The notes under the pieces: generated by a model
What the model was told of the DNA's origin: nothing
The model's input: the letters and a program-made list of their open reading frames with translations, nothing else
Database searches by the model: none
Part shown: one piece after another, positions 54,058 through 62,956 of the stretch
Numbering within the stretch: the first letter of the stretch is position 1
How the letters are laid out: the number at the start of each line of letters is the position of its first letter
Assembly (NCBI GenBank): GCA_905213875.1
Contig: CAJMJN010000002.1
Coordinates: 62,001-126,000 of the forward strand
Length of the DNA: 64,000 nucleotides
Reading direction: 5' to 3'
Source: an uncultured Clostridium sp.
Lineage (GTDB): Bacteria > Bacillota > Clostridia > TANB77 > CAG-508
Position numbers and translations under genes: made by a program

Positions 54058-54128
54058 ACAAATTCGTTATTTCTCAAAATGAAAATAGATACATAAATGT
54101 TATTTTAAGGATAAAGGAGCTAATGTAT

Positions 54129-54494
54129 ATGAATAAAAATAGAAAAGTGATAATTATAGTTGGTGTGATTGTTTTGGCTATTCTTTTATTGGCGATGTTA
54201 TTTTATTTAAATTTTAGAATACACATATTAAGAGTTACGGAAATTAGTGAGAAAACTTTGGAAACATCCGGGGATAACGAAAATATTACATATTTTATGT
54301 ATGTAAACAATGACACTAATATTTATAAAAATTTTAAAAAATCTAAGATTACTGATTTAAAAAGCAACGATTTAGTAATTGTAATAAATAAGGTTCCTAA
54401 AGTAATGACAACAGAAGCATATGTGACTAATGATGGAAAAGATGCAATAAAAATTCCTGATGTGAAATTTATTGTAGTTTTGAAGAGTAATTAA
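54129..54494 (+). CDS. small membrane-anchored protein of unknown function
   Basis: 121 aa with one N-terminal helix (VIIIVGVIVLAILLLAMLFYL) and an outside domain of mixed strands (ITYFMYVNNDTNIYKNF, IVINKVPKVMTTEAYV). ATG 54129 is preferred to 54123 because AAGGAG (54114-54119) is properly spaced for it. Base composition is a little richer in G/T-ending codons than in its neighbours. No family is recognised. Confidence 0.65.
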   Translation: MNKNRKVIIIVGVIVLAILLLAMLFYLNFRIHILRVTEISEKTLETSGDNENITYFMYVNNDTNIYKNFKKSKITDLKSNDLVIVINKVPKVMTTEAYVTNDGKDAIKIPDVKFIVVLKSN

Positions 54495-54556
54495 AACAAA
54501 TTTGTACAGCGTAGTTCTTATATTATACAAACTTTACAACGTTTCTAATATAAAGT

Positions 54557-54587
54557 AAAAAATCTTCGGATAGATCGAAGATTTTTT
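54557..54587. terminator. bidirectional terminator between 54129 gene and Crp/Fnr gene
   Basis: AAAAAATCTTCG (54557-54568) pairs perfectly with CGAAGATTTTTT (54576-54587) around a 7-base loop. The minus-strand stop of the regulator lies within its right arm. Confidence 0.9.
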
Positions 54588-55218
54588 ATTTGTATAAAAG
54601 AGTAATTCTATTCCCATCTTTTTGAATAAAACCATCTTCTTTTAAAAGCTTTAACTCTCTCATCATTGCACTTCTATCAACACCTAAATAGTCTGCTAAG
54701 TCAGTAAGAGAAAGAGGTAATTTAAAAGATTTACTGAACTTTTGTGAAGAAAGAGAGGTAAAATAACCAATTAGTTTGTCGCGAGTAGAACGTTTTGTTA
54801 GGAGTTCAACTCGAGCATTTAGATTAGTTATTTTATATAAGATTAATTCAGGGATATATTCAGAAAGTTGTTGATGAAATTTGCAACTATTTCTACATTT
54901 TTCATGAATATTATCATAAGAATAAAATAATACTTGACATCTTTCCCTGGCTTCAACTAGTAGTTCATTATTTGTAATAACATTGTAAAAAACTTCTCCA
55001 AAGATATCATTTTTAGAAAAGTGTTCTACAATAGTTCGATTACCATTAAAGTCATAACGAACTAAGTCAGCATTTCCACTAATTAATATACAAAATTGAC
55101 TTCTCTTTTCAATATAAGAAGTTATAACTTCATTTTTTACGAATGTTTTCTTTTGTGCTTTAATACAACTTTTAGAAAATTCCTGAATAAAATTTTCTAA
55201 GTCAAAACTTAAATTCAT
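54586..55218 (-). CDS. Crp/Fnr-family transcription regulator
   Basis: 210 aa from the ATG at 55218 (minus strand), preceded by GGATGTGAT. The N-terminal cyclic-nucleotide-binding-like beta barrel (SGNADLVRYDFNGNRTIVEHFSKNDIFGE in parts) lacks the Cys cluster of FNR. The C-terminal winged helix is LTDLADYLGVDRSAMMRELKLLKEDGFI. It is divergent from nrdD, and both promoters carry the same TGTTGC-N4-GCAACA-type site, so it probably represses itself and activates nrdD. The effector is unknown; several Cys residues in the barrel could sense redox state or bind a metal or haem. Confidence 0.88.
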   Translation of the reverse strand: MNLSFDLENFIQEFSKSCIKAQKKTFVKNEVITSYIEKRSQFCILISGNADLVRYDFNGNRTIVEHFSKNDIFGEVFYNVITNNELLVEARERCQVLFYSYDNIHEKCRNSCKFHQQLSEYIPELILYKITNLNARVELLTKRSTRDKLIGYFTSLSSQKFSKSFKLPLSLTDLADYLGVDRSAMMRELKLLKEDGFIQKDGNRITLLYK

Positions 55219-55259
55219 ATAATCACATCCGTTTACATTTTCAAAACAATTATGGAAAC

Positions 55260-55290
55260 AGTATAACATAAAAATGTTGCATTTGCAACT
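55260..55290 (-). promoter_or_regulatory. Crp/Fnr gene promoter with overlapping operator
   Basis: On the minus strand TTGCAA (55283-55288) and TATACT (55260-55265) are 17 bases apart. The inverted repeat TGTTGC-ATTT-GCAACT (55275-55290) covers the -35 box, a position that suits repression by the gene's own product. Confidence 0.75.
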
Positions 55291-55452
55291 GAAAAACACA
55301 GGTTATGATACTATAATAGGCAATATTTGGCATAATACTAAACATAAAAAATAAAAATAAAAGAAATGTTAATGTGATATTTTTGTAATATAAATGTAAT
55401 ATTAGCAAATAAACTTAGAGCATTGCAATGTTCAAATTTCGACAAAATAATT

Positions 55453-55494
55453 TGTTGCTTTTGCAACAGAAAAAGTTTTTCTTTAGTATATAAT
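55453..55494 (+). promoter_or_regulatory. nrdD promoter with class II Crp/Fnr-type operator
   Basis: Perfect inverted repeat TGTTGC-TTTT-GCAACA (55453-55468) and TATAAT (55489-55494). No -35 hexamer lies 17 bases from the -10. With transcription starting near 55501 the repeat is centred at about -41, the classical activating position for Crp/Fnr proteins. The 309-base stretch 55219-55527 holds this site, the divergent promoter and otherwise only AT-rich sequence. Confidence 0.75.
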
Positions 55495-55527
55495 AAAGCC
55501 ATAATTTACTTGAGGGGGAAATGTAGA

Positions 55528-57654
55528 ATGAAAGTTATTAAAAGAGATGGACGTGCTGTAGATTTTGATCAAGAAAAAATTAGAATAGCAATATCAAAAG
55601 CAAATCAAGAAGTAAAACCTAGAGAAAGAGCAACTAAAGATGAAATTAAAGAAATTATTACATATATTGAAGAACTAGGAAAAAAGAGAATACTAGTAGA
55701 AGACATTCAAGATGTAATTGAACAAAAATTAATGGAATTCCAAAAATACGAATTATCAAAAAGATATATTGTATATCGTTATACAAGAGCTTTGGTTAGA
55801 AAACAAAATACTACAGATGAATCAATATTAGGATTAATAAGAAATGAGAATAAAGAATTAGCAGAAGAAAACTCAAATAAAAATACTACACTTGCTTCAA
55901 CACAAAGAGACTATATAGCAGGTGAAGTTTCAAGAGACTTAACAAAGAGAATGTTATTACCAGAAAAAATTTCAAAAGCTCATGAAGAAGGAATTTTACA
56001 TTTTCACGATGCAGATTATTTTATACAACCAATATTTAATTGCTGTTTAATAAACATCGGAGATATGTTAGATAATGGAACAGTAATGAATGGAAAAATG
56101 ATAGAAAGTCCAAAAAGTTTCCAAGTAGCTTGTACAGTAACAACTCAAATTATTGCAGCTGTAGCAAGTAATCAATATGGTGGACAATCTGTAGATTTAA
56201 AACATTTAGGAAAATATTTAAGAAAAAGTTATAATAAATTTAAAAAAGAAATAGAATCAAAACATAAAGGACAAATAAAAGAAAGTATAATAGAAGACCT
56301 TGTACAAGAAAGATTAAGAACAGAATTAAAAGCAGGTGTACAAACAATTCAATATCAAATAAACACATTAATGACAACAAATGGGCAATCACCATTTGTA
56401 ACATTATTCCTTCACCTAGAAGATGGAGATCCATATATAAAAGAAAATGCTATGATAATCGAAGAGGTTTTAAGACAAAGATATGAAGGAATAAAAAATG
56501 ATGCAGGTGTATATGTAACACCAGCTTTCCCAAAATTGGTATATGTATTAGATCATTTTAATAACTTAACAGGTGGAGAATATGATTATTTAACAAGAAT
56601 GGCTGTTAAATGTTCTGCAAAAAGAATGTACCCAGATTATATTTCTGCTAAAAAAATGCGAGAAAACTATGAAGGTAACGTATTTAGTCCAATGGGATGC
56701 AGAAGTTTCTTATCACCATGGAAAGATGAGAATGGAAACTATAAATTTGAAGGTAGATTTAATCAAGGTGTAGTAAGTATAAATTTACCACAAATATCAA
56801 TAATAGCAGATGGTGATGAAGAAAAATTCTGGAAACTATTAGATGAAAGATTAGAACTATGTAAAGAAGCTTTAATGTGCAGACATTATGCGCTATTAGG
56901 AACACCATCAGATATTAGCCCAATTCACTGGCAATATGGAGCAATAGCTAGACTTAAAAAAGGTGAAAAAATCGATAAATTATTAAAAGATGGATATTCA
57001 ACATTATCATTAGGATATATAGGAATATATGAAACAACTAAATTAATGAAAGGTGTAACACATACGACTCCAGAAGGACGTGAATTTGCATTAAAGTTAA
57101 TGAAAAAATTAAAAGATGCAGTTACAAAATGGAAAAAGGAAACAGGTCTTGGATTTGCATTATATGGAACACCAGCAGAAAGCTTATGCTACAGATTTGC
57201 TAGAATAGATAAAGAAAGATTTGGAACAATAAAAGATGTTACAGACAAAGGATATTATACAAATTCATATCATGTAGATGTAAGAGAAAAAATAGATGCA
57301 TTTGAAAAATTAAAGTTTGAAAGTGAATTCCAAAACATCTCTACAGGTGGAGCTATTTCTTATATTGAAATTCCTAACATGGCTAAAAACTTAGATGCTT
57401 TAGAATCAGTTGTTAAATTTATTTATGATAATATTCAATATGCTGAATTTAATACAAAATCTGATTATTGCCATGTATGTGGTTTTGACGGAGAAATAAT
57501 TATAAATAAAGATAATGAATGGGAATGCCCAAACTGTGGTAATAAAGATCATAGTAAAATGACAGTAGTTAGAAGAACATGCGGATATTTAGGAGAAAAT
57601 TTCTGGAATGTTGGAAAAACTAAAGAAATTAAACAAAGAGTAATGCATTTATAA
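55528..57654 (+). CDS. nrdD: anaerobic ribonucleoside-triphosphate reductase
   Basis: Class III glycyl-radical reductase that makes dNTPs without oxygen; 708 aa from ATG 55528 (GAGGGGGAA before it). N-terminal ATP-cone (MKVIKRDGRAVDFDQEKI), core with HFHDADYFIQPIFNCCLINI and NGQSPFVTLFLHLEDG, FSPMGCRSFLSPW, then a C-terminal zinc site (CHVCGFDG, CPNCGNKD) and the radical loop RRTCGYLGEN. No nrdG activase gene is next to it. Its promoter is shared in design with the divergent Crp/Fnr gene. Confidence 0.95.
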   Translation: MKVIKRDGRAVDFDQEKIRIAISKANQEVKPRERATKDEIKEIITYIEELGKKRILVEDIQDVIEQKLMEFQKYELSKRYIVYRYTRALVRKQNTTDESILGLIRNENKELAEENSNKNTTLASTQRDYIAGEVSRDLTKRMLLPEKISKAHEEGILHFHDADYFIQPIFNCCLINIGDMLDNGTVMNGKMIESPKSFQVACTVTTQIIAAVASNQYGGQSVDLKHLGKYLRKSYNKFKKEIESKHKGQIKESIIEDLVQERLRTELKAGVQTIQYQINTLMTTNGQSPFVTLFLHLEDGDPYIKENAMIIEEVLRQRYEGIKNDAGVYVTPAFPKLVYVLDHFNNLTGGEYDYLTRMAVKCSAKRMYPDYISAKKMRENYEGNVFSPMGCRSFLSPWKDENGNYKFEGRFNQGVVSINLPQISIIADGDEEKFWKLLDERLELCKEALMCRHYALLGTPSDISPIHWQYGAIARLKKGEKIDKLLKDGYSTLSLGYIGIYETTKLMKGVTHTTPEGREFALKLMKKLKDAVTKWKKETGLGFALYGTPAESLCYRFARIDKERFGTIKDVTDKGYYTNSYHVDVREKIDAFEKLKFESEFQNISTGGAISYIEIPNMAKNLDALESVVKFIYDNIQYAEFNTKSDYCHVCGFDGEIIINKDNEWECPNCGNKDHSKMTVVRRTCGYLGENFWNVGKTKEIKQRVMHL

Positions 57655-57681
57655 AATAAACAATTAATAATAAATATAAAT

Positions 57682-57719
57682 AAAAAGTAATATACAATTT
57701 TTAAAGTATATTACTTTTT
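57682..57719 (+). terminator. Rho-independent terminator after nrdD
   Basis: AAAAAGTAATATAC (57682-57695) pairs perfectly with GTATATTACTTTTT (57706-57719). It is symmetrical enough to work for the converging gatD transcript as well. Confidence 0.88.
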
Positions 57720-57792
57720 ATTTTAATTTATTGAATACAATTACTGAATACAATTAGAATTTAGAGTTCAAAATGTAAAATAACTATAAAAG

Positions 57793-58536
57793 TTAATTAT
57801 CTAAAAATCTGTGCAATAGTTGTTCTCTACATAGGTTTTCAAAAGAATCATCTAATTGTTCTAATTGAATATCTTCATTATATTTTCTATCTAAACAATA
57901 TTTTATAATATAATCAGCTAGTTCAGGATTTTTAGAAAGAAGTGGACCATGTAAATATGTTGCAATTACATTATCTTTAAAAAATCCTTCTTTAGTATCT
58001 CCAAATTTATTGCCATTTCCAAATAATACATCACCAAAAGGAGTATCAATATCAAAGGTTTGTCCACCATGATTTTCAAATCCGATAATTTTAGTTTCTT
58101 TCCAATTTAGATTAGCATTTATAACAATATTTCCAATACATCTTTTTTTTCTATCTGCTAATGCTTCTGTATAATAATCAAATACATTTAAGCCAGGTAT
58201 GACATTTCCTTCCGCATCTTTATAATATTTTCCAAATAATTGATAAGCCCCACATATTAATAGAAAAAATACACCATTATTAACAGCATCTTTAATATTT
58301 TCAGTATATTGAACAAGATCTTTAGATAAGATTCCTTGTTCTTGATCTGCGCCACCACCTGCAAAAACGATATCATAATCATTGAAATTAGGAGTTTCAT
58401 CTCCAATAGAGTAGGGAACGATAGTTGCTTTAATACCACGTTTTTCTAATCTATAACGTAATACTTGTATATTTCCAAAATCTCCATATAATTCTAAAAT
58501 ATCAGGGTATAAATATAATATTTTTAATTCTTTCAT
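57793..58536 (-). CDS. gatD: lipid II isoglutaminyl synthase, glutamine amidotransferase subunit
   Basis: 247-aa class I (CobB/CobQ-type) glutaminase that supplies ammonia to MurT. Nucleophile Cys95 in LICGAYQLFG, catalytic His in ATYLHGPLLSKNPELADY, and substrate-contacting GFENHGGQTF. In most homologues the elbow is CGGYQ; here it is CGAYQ. It lies 21 bases downstream of murT on the minus strand, the standard gene pair. Together they amidate D-Glu of lipid II to D-isoglutamine, needed for efficient crosslinking. Confidence 0.92.
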   Translation of the reverse strand: MKELKILYLYPDILELYGDFGNIQVLRYRLEKRGIKATIVPYSIGDETPNFNDYDIVFAGGGADQEQGILSKDLVQYTENIKDAVNNGVFFLLICGAYQLFGKYYKDAEGNVIPGLNVFDYYTEALADRKKRCIGNIVINANLNWKETKIIGFENHGGQTFDIDTPFGDVLFGNGNKFGDTKEGFFKDNVIATYLHGPLLSKNPELADYIIKYCLDRKYNEDIQLEQLDDSFENLCREQLLHRFLDN

Positions 58537-58557
58537 TTTTAATCATTCCTTTATTTT

Positions 58558-59880
58558 TTATTTATGTTGCATTCCAAATATTTCTTTTCTTGTAGGTTGT
58601 AAAGAAGTATAATTAGCAATAACGTATTTTTTTGTAGATGTTTTATATAAGTTTTCAACAGCTTCATGTAAATTTAAATATGGTTCAATTTTAGAAGCAT
58701 CAAATCCAGAAGTCTTAATTCTAATTGCAATATCATATGCTCTTTTACCAGATGTAACAATTCTTGTAACATTGTTTAAATTGTCAAAATTAATATCCCA
58801 AATCCAAGAAACATCAAAACCATCTGCTATATTATCATTTAATACAAATAATAATTCTTTTTCAGCATCATCTTCATTTAAAATTCTTAAACTAACATTA
58901 CTTCCAGTAGGGTTTTTAGCTAAGTTTATAATAGTTGGAATTCCATTAATTTCAGTTTCTTCAAGTCTACCATTATTTAGAACAAATTTTGCTAAAGCTG
59001 TTTGAATAGTTGAGGTGTTTATATTATATAAACTTACAGCTGATATTACAGCAACGAAATTATAAATATTATAAATACTGTTAAACCTAATTTTATAAGA
59101 AATATCATCAACTTTAAAAGTTCTAGATTTTAAGTCAACATCTGTTGCTAGTTTATAAATTTGATTATTTCCATAATCACAGTTAGGACATTTAAATTTT
59201 CCTATGTGAGAATATTGATAATATTCATATTCAAGTCTAGTTTTACAAAATGGGCAGAATTTTCCTTCTCCTGCTTCTTTTTCTTCATCAGTAGCATAGG
59301 CGTATTTTTCAACACTAAAATAATAAACATTTTCATTATCAGGATTTGCTTTTCCTAATCTTGCAACATTAGGATCATCATTATTTAATACTAAATTACC
59401 AGTATAAGTTTTTAAAAATTCATTTATTTTTAATATTAAAGTTTCAACTTCACCGTTTCTATCTAACTGATCTCTGAAGAAATCTAAAATTACTAAAGTA
59501 TCAAGTCTAAAATCTTTAAAAACCACAGGTATATAGCCTTCATCAACTTCAAAAACTAAATAATCAGCTTTTATTTTTCCAGTTAGTGTACAGTTTTTAA
59601 GAAGAGTAGATAAAATTCCTGTTTCCATGTTATTTCCCTCAGTATTACTAATAACTTTTTTATTAGCAGTTTTTAAAACATATCCAATAGCATTATTTGT
59701 CATTGTTTTTCCATTTGTTGCAGTAACTGCAATAACAGGACAATCAATTTTAAAATATTTAAAAATATTAGGATTCCAATCAAAAGCGATTTTTCCTAAA
59801 AAATTTCCTCCATTTTTTCCACAAATTTTAAGAATTATATTTAATAATTTCATAGCTAAGACAATAAAAAAATTTTTCAT
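58558..59880 (-). CDS. murT: lipid II isoglutaminyl synthase, Mur-ligase subunit MurT
   Basis: 440-aa Mur ligase-like protein: ATP loop VTATNGKTMTNNAIG near 52-66, FEVDEGYIPVVF, a four-Cys zinc ribbon inserted in the middle domain (CPFCKTRLEYEY, KFKCPNCDYG), NNGRLEETEIN, and a C-terminal DUF1727 domain with FVLNDNIADGFDVSWIWDIN. This zinc ribbon is the hallmark of MurT among Mur ligases. Acts at the inner membrane face on lipid II with GatD. Confidence 0.94.
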   Translation of the reverse strand: MKNFFIVLAMKLLNIILKICGKNGGNFLGKIAFDWNPNIFKYFKIDCPVIAVTATNGKTMTNNAIGYVLKTANKKVISNTEGNNMETGILSTLLKNCTLTGKIKADYLVFEVDEGYIPVVFKDFRLDTLVILDFFRDQLDRNGEVETLILKINEFLKTYTGNLVLNNDDPNVARLGKANPDNENVYYFSVEKYAYATDEEKEAGEGKFCPFCKTRLEYEYYQYSHIGKFKCPNCDYGNNQIYKLATDVDLKSRTFKVDDISYKIRFNSIYNIYNFVAVISAVSLYNINTSTIQTALAKFVLNNGRLEETEINGIPTIINLAKNPTGSNVSLRILNEDDAEKELLFVLNDNIADGFDVSWIWDINFDNLNNVTRIVTSGKRAYDIAIRIKTSGFDASKIEPYLNLHEAVENLYKTSTKKYVIANYTSLQPTRKEIFGMQHK

Positions 59881-59925
59881 AGTAGGTGTGTCCTTCTTTC
59901 TTTAATAATATATTATTTTTTCGAC

Positions 59926-59954
59926 ATTATATCATATTGAAATTTTTAAGTCTA
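59926..59954 (-). promoter_or_regulatory. promoter of murT-gatD
   Basis: On the minus strand TAGACT (59949-59954) and TATAAT (59926-59931) have a 17-base spacer, 46 bases before the murT start. Confidence 0.65.
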
Positions 59955-60035
59955 TATAGTAAAATACATTTGTATTGTATAAATTTAGATAAATTTTATA
60001 TTTAGTAATACATGAAAGATAGGAGAGAAGAACAA

Positions 60036-60833
60036 ATGAAATATATTGAAAATTACCAAAAAAGAAAAATAGAATTAAATGCAGAAAACATGTATGTCGT
60101 AATGGATTTTGATGGAACAGTAACACAATACAAACATTCTGATTCATGGGATGTTGCAGGTCAAGAACTAGGTGAAGAATTTAAAAAGGAATTAGTAAAT
60201 TTATTTGACATATATAGACCAATAGAATTAGATTATAATATTTCATATGAAGAAAAAGCAAAAGCAATGGAGGAGTGGTATAAAAAGTGTATAGATTTAT
60301 ATTATGAATATGGCTTAACTCAAAAAAAATTAGATAATTCGATTTTGGGTTGCGAATTGAATTTTAGAGATAATGCCAAAGAGTTTTTTGAATATATGTA
60401 TAAAAATAATATACCAGTTATCATTTTATCAGCAGGAATAGGAAATGTAATAGAAGGATTTTTAAAAAATAACAATTGTTATTTTGATAATATATATATT
60501 ATAAGTAATTTTATTGAATTTAATGAAAATGGAAATATGAATAAATTTAATGGAAAAATTATAAACTCAACAAATAAAAAACTAGATGTAAATAAAATTC
60601 AAAATTGGAAAGAAAAAGAAAAATTAGAAAAAAGAAAATATAAATTATTATTAGGTGATTTAATAGAAGATAAGAATATGGTAAATCCATCTGAATGGGA
60701 TACAACAATAAGTATAGGCTTTCTTGAAAAGGGAATAGAGAATTTACCGTTTTTTGAAAAAGCTTTTGACATTGTATTATCAAAAGAAGATGCTAATTAT
60801 AAAAATGTACTAGAAATATTAAAATTTGAGTAA
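60036..60833 (+). CDS. HAD-family pyrimidine 5'-nucleotidase (UMPH-1 type)
   Basis: 265-aa HAD phosphatase. Motif I is VVMDFDGTVTQYKHSDSWDV, motif II LSAGIGNVIEGFL, motif IV LLLGDLIEDKNMV. The placement of the helical cap after motif I and the overall order match the cytosolic 5'-nucleotidase III (UMPH-1) group, known mostly from eukaryotes but also present in Firmicutes. Expected to dephosphorylate pyrimidine monophosphates; substrate unverified. Start ATG 60036 has AGGAG at 60021-60025. Confidence 0.82.
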   Translation: MKYIENYQKRKIELNAENMYVVMDFDGTVTQYKHSDSWDVAGQELGEEFKKELVNLFDIYRPIELDYNISYEEKAKAMEEWYKKCIDLYYEYGLTQKKLDNSILGCELNFRDNAKEFFEYMYKNNIPVIILSAGIGNVIEGFLKNNNCYFDNIYIISNFIEFNENGNMNKFNGKIINSTNKKLDVNKIQNWKEKEKLEKRKYKLLLGDLIEDKNMVNPSEWDTTISIGFLEKGIENLPFFEKAFDIVLSKEDANYKNVLEILKFE

Positions 60834-60857
60834 TAGAAGAGCTAAGGCTCTTCTATT
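60832..60857. terminator. tight hairpin covering both convergent stop codons
   Basis: AATAGAAGAGC (60832-60842) pairs perfectly with GCTCTTCTATT (60847-60857) with a 4-base loop. It overlaps the stop of the nucleotidase gene (60831-60833) and the minus-strand stop at 60842-60844. There is no long T-run on either side. Confidence 0.7.
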
Positions 60858-61564
60858 AAATCTTGCCAATATTTTTTAGGCATAAATTGCATTTGACATC
60901 TTGAATTTGTTCTTTCACGAATAGCAATCGTTTTAAAAAATAATTTCCATAATTCTTGATAAGCAATTTCAGAAGAAGTAGTAGAAGGCAATTTAATATT
61001 TTCACTACTAATTATTCTGTAATCTTTATTATTATAAATAAAACATAAATTTCTATTTTTATCATGAATTATAAAAGACATAGAAGGTAAACGTTTAATA
61101 AAATGATGCCCTAATGGTTCTAAAATATTGTTATCTGGGTGAATACTAGCATAACATAAATTATCACCAATTTCTTGAAATCTGAGTAATCCTTTTAATT
61201 TGTGGCATTCAGCAAGTGCTCGTCTACGTAAATTTATAACCTTAAAAACATATGAAATTGTAATTTTATTGTTAATTTCAGGACCAACACTAAAACCATC
61301 ACATAAATACTTTAAAATATGCATTTCTTTATTATCGTCTTCAGCCATAAATGCATAATAGGCATTATATAAGGCTTGATGGCAAATACTTTGTTCAATA
61401 CCATTAAAAATTCTTTGTGATTTGTTATAATCAGTTTCTATAAAAATAGTTTTATCTAAAAAATTAGAAATATATTTGTCTTTTGAGACTATTTTTTGTG
61501 GTAATGTTTTTGTCGAATAAGTGTCAAAAACAATTGTAAGTAATCCGTTCAAAAGTTCCATCAT
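60842..61564 (-). CDS. putative DNA metabolism protein, TIGR03915 family
   Basis: 240 aa. Recognised by the C-terminal signature ERTNSRCQMQFMPKKYWQDLIE and the internal GLLRFQEIGDNLCYASIHPDNNILEPLGHHF (in parts). This family is nearly always encoded with the radical-SAM protein upstream and is thought to act in DNA repair, but no activity is established here. It lies 15 bases after the radical-SAM stop without a strong ribosome site, so translation may be coupled. Confidence 0.88.
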   Translation of the reverse strand: MMELLNGLLTIVFDTYSTKTLPQKIVSKDKYISNFLDKTIFIETDYNKSQRIFNGIEQSICHQALYNAYYAFMAEDDNKEMHILKYLCDGFSVGPEINNKITISYVFKVINLRRRALAECHKLKGLLRFQEIGDNLCYASIHPDNNILEPLGHHFIKRLPSMSFIIHDKNRNLCFIYNNKDYRIISSENIKLPSTTSSEIAYQELWKLFFKTIAIRERTNSRCQMQFMPKKYWQDLIEEP

Positions 61565-61579
61565 ATAAATAAGTTTTAT

Positions 61580-62878
61580 TTACAAGCTTCCAGTTAAGCA
61601 TTTTACTTTGTCCTCCTTTGTAGGGAGCAAATTATCAAATATAGATAATTGCTCAAAATCATATTTGGGTAGTTGAGATCTTTCTTGATAAACTAAATTT
61701 GTTTCAATAAAGTTCTCATTAAATTTATAAATCTTATCATAATATTTTCCTTTGCAAGTTATAAAATATTTAGCTCTTTTTAATACAACTCCTAATTTAC
61801 TTAAAGTATCAAAAGATAAAGAAAATGAACGTCTAGCTCTAATTATCTTTTTTGCTGAAATTACACCAATTCCAGGAATTCGTAAAAGAGTATAATAATC
61901 AGCTGTATTAATTTCAACAGGAAAATTATCTAAATGTCTTAAGGCCCAATCACATTTTGGATCTAAAATATTATTAAAATTAGGATGATTTTTGTCTAAA
62001 AGCTCATCTGCTGTAAAACCATAAAAACGTAAAAGCCAATCAGCTTGATATAAACGATTTTCACGAAGTAGAGGAGGGGCTTCTAAAGTAGGTAAATTTT
62101 TATCATTATTAACACTAATATATGCTGAATAATAAACTCTTTTCAAATGTAATTTACTATATAGACTTTGCGATAAATTTAATATTTTTAAATCTGTTTC
62201 AGGTGTTGCACCTATTATTAATTGCGTTGTTTGACCAGCAGGAACAAATGATTTTTTGAACCTATTTTTATCTAATTTATTTTGTTTAATATTATTAGAA
62301 ATGTATGACATTGGTTGCAAAATACCATCTTTTTCTTTTTGTGGTGCTAATAGTTTTAAACTATCGTTAGAAGGAAGTTCAATATTAATACTCATTCTAT
62401 CAACCAATTTACCAAGTTTATCAATCAATTCGTGACTGCATCCAGGGATAGTTTTACAGTGAATATAACCATTAAAATTATATTCATTTCGTAAGATAGA
62501 AATAGTTTTAACTAAGAGTTCCATTGTATAATCAGGTGATTTTATAACAGCAGAACTTAAAAATAATCCTTCTATATAATTTCTTTTATAAAAATTTATT
62601 GTTAAATCTGCTACTTCACGAGGAGTGAATGTTGCTCTTTCTACATTATTAGTACATCTATTAATACAATATTTACAGTCATACATACAACAATTTGAAA
62701 ATAAGATTTTTAATAAAGAAATACATCTTCCATCAGCACCCCAACTGTGGCAAATTCCAGAAAAATTTCCGTTTCCTATACCATTATTTTTATTTTTTCT
62801 TGTACTACCACTAGAACTACAAGATGCATCATATTTGGCAGAGTCTGCTAAAATTCTTAATTTATCAAAAATATCCAT
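61580..62878 (-). CDS. putative DNA modification/repair radical SAM protein, TIGR03916 family
   Basis: 432 aa. The 4Fe-4S binding motif is CCMYDCKYCINRC (CxxxCxxC) near residues 70-82, after a Cys-rich start (ASCSSSGS, GICHSWGADGRCISLLK). The C-terminal half has a helix-hairpin-helix DNA-binding motif, TADYYTLLRIPGIGVISAKKI. A radical-SAM core joined to HhH suggests chemistry on DNA; the actual reaction is unknown. It is first in a two-gene operon with the TIGR03915 protein. Confidence 0.9.
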   Translation of the reverse strand: MDIFDKLRILADSAKYDASCSSSGSTRKNKNNGIGNGNFSGICHSWGADGRCISLLKILFSNCCMYDCKYCINRCTNNVERATFTPREVADLTINFYKRNYIEGLFLSSAVIKSPDYTMELLVKTISILRNEYNFNGYIHCKTIPGCSHELIDKLGKLVDRMSINIELPSNDSLKLLAPQKEKDGILQPMSYISNNIKQNKLDKNRFKKSFVPAGQTTQLIIGATPETDLKILNLSQSLYSKLHLKRVYYSAYISVNNDKNLPTLEAPPLLRENRLYQADWLLRFYGFTADELLDKNHPNFNNILDPKCDWALRHLDNFPVEINTADYYTLLRIPGIGVISAKKIIRARRSFSLSFDTLSKLGVVLKRAKYFITCKGKYYDKIYKFNENFIETNLVYQERSQLPKYDFEQLSIFDNLLPTKEDKVKCLTGSL

Positions 62879-62926
62879 TTTAAATACCTCTTAGCGAACA
62901 TTTGTACACATTATACCATAAAAAAT

Positions 62927-62956
62927 AAAAAAGTCAAACATTTATTTGACTTTTTT
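62927..62956. terminator. terminator overlapping the restored end of the YcxB-like gene
   Basis: AAAAAAGTCAAA (62927-62938) pairs with TTTGACTTTTTT (62945-62956). It follows the minus-strand YcxB-like gene and contains the last codons and stop reached in the +1 frame. Confidence 0.85.
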
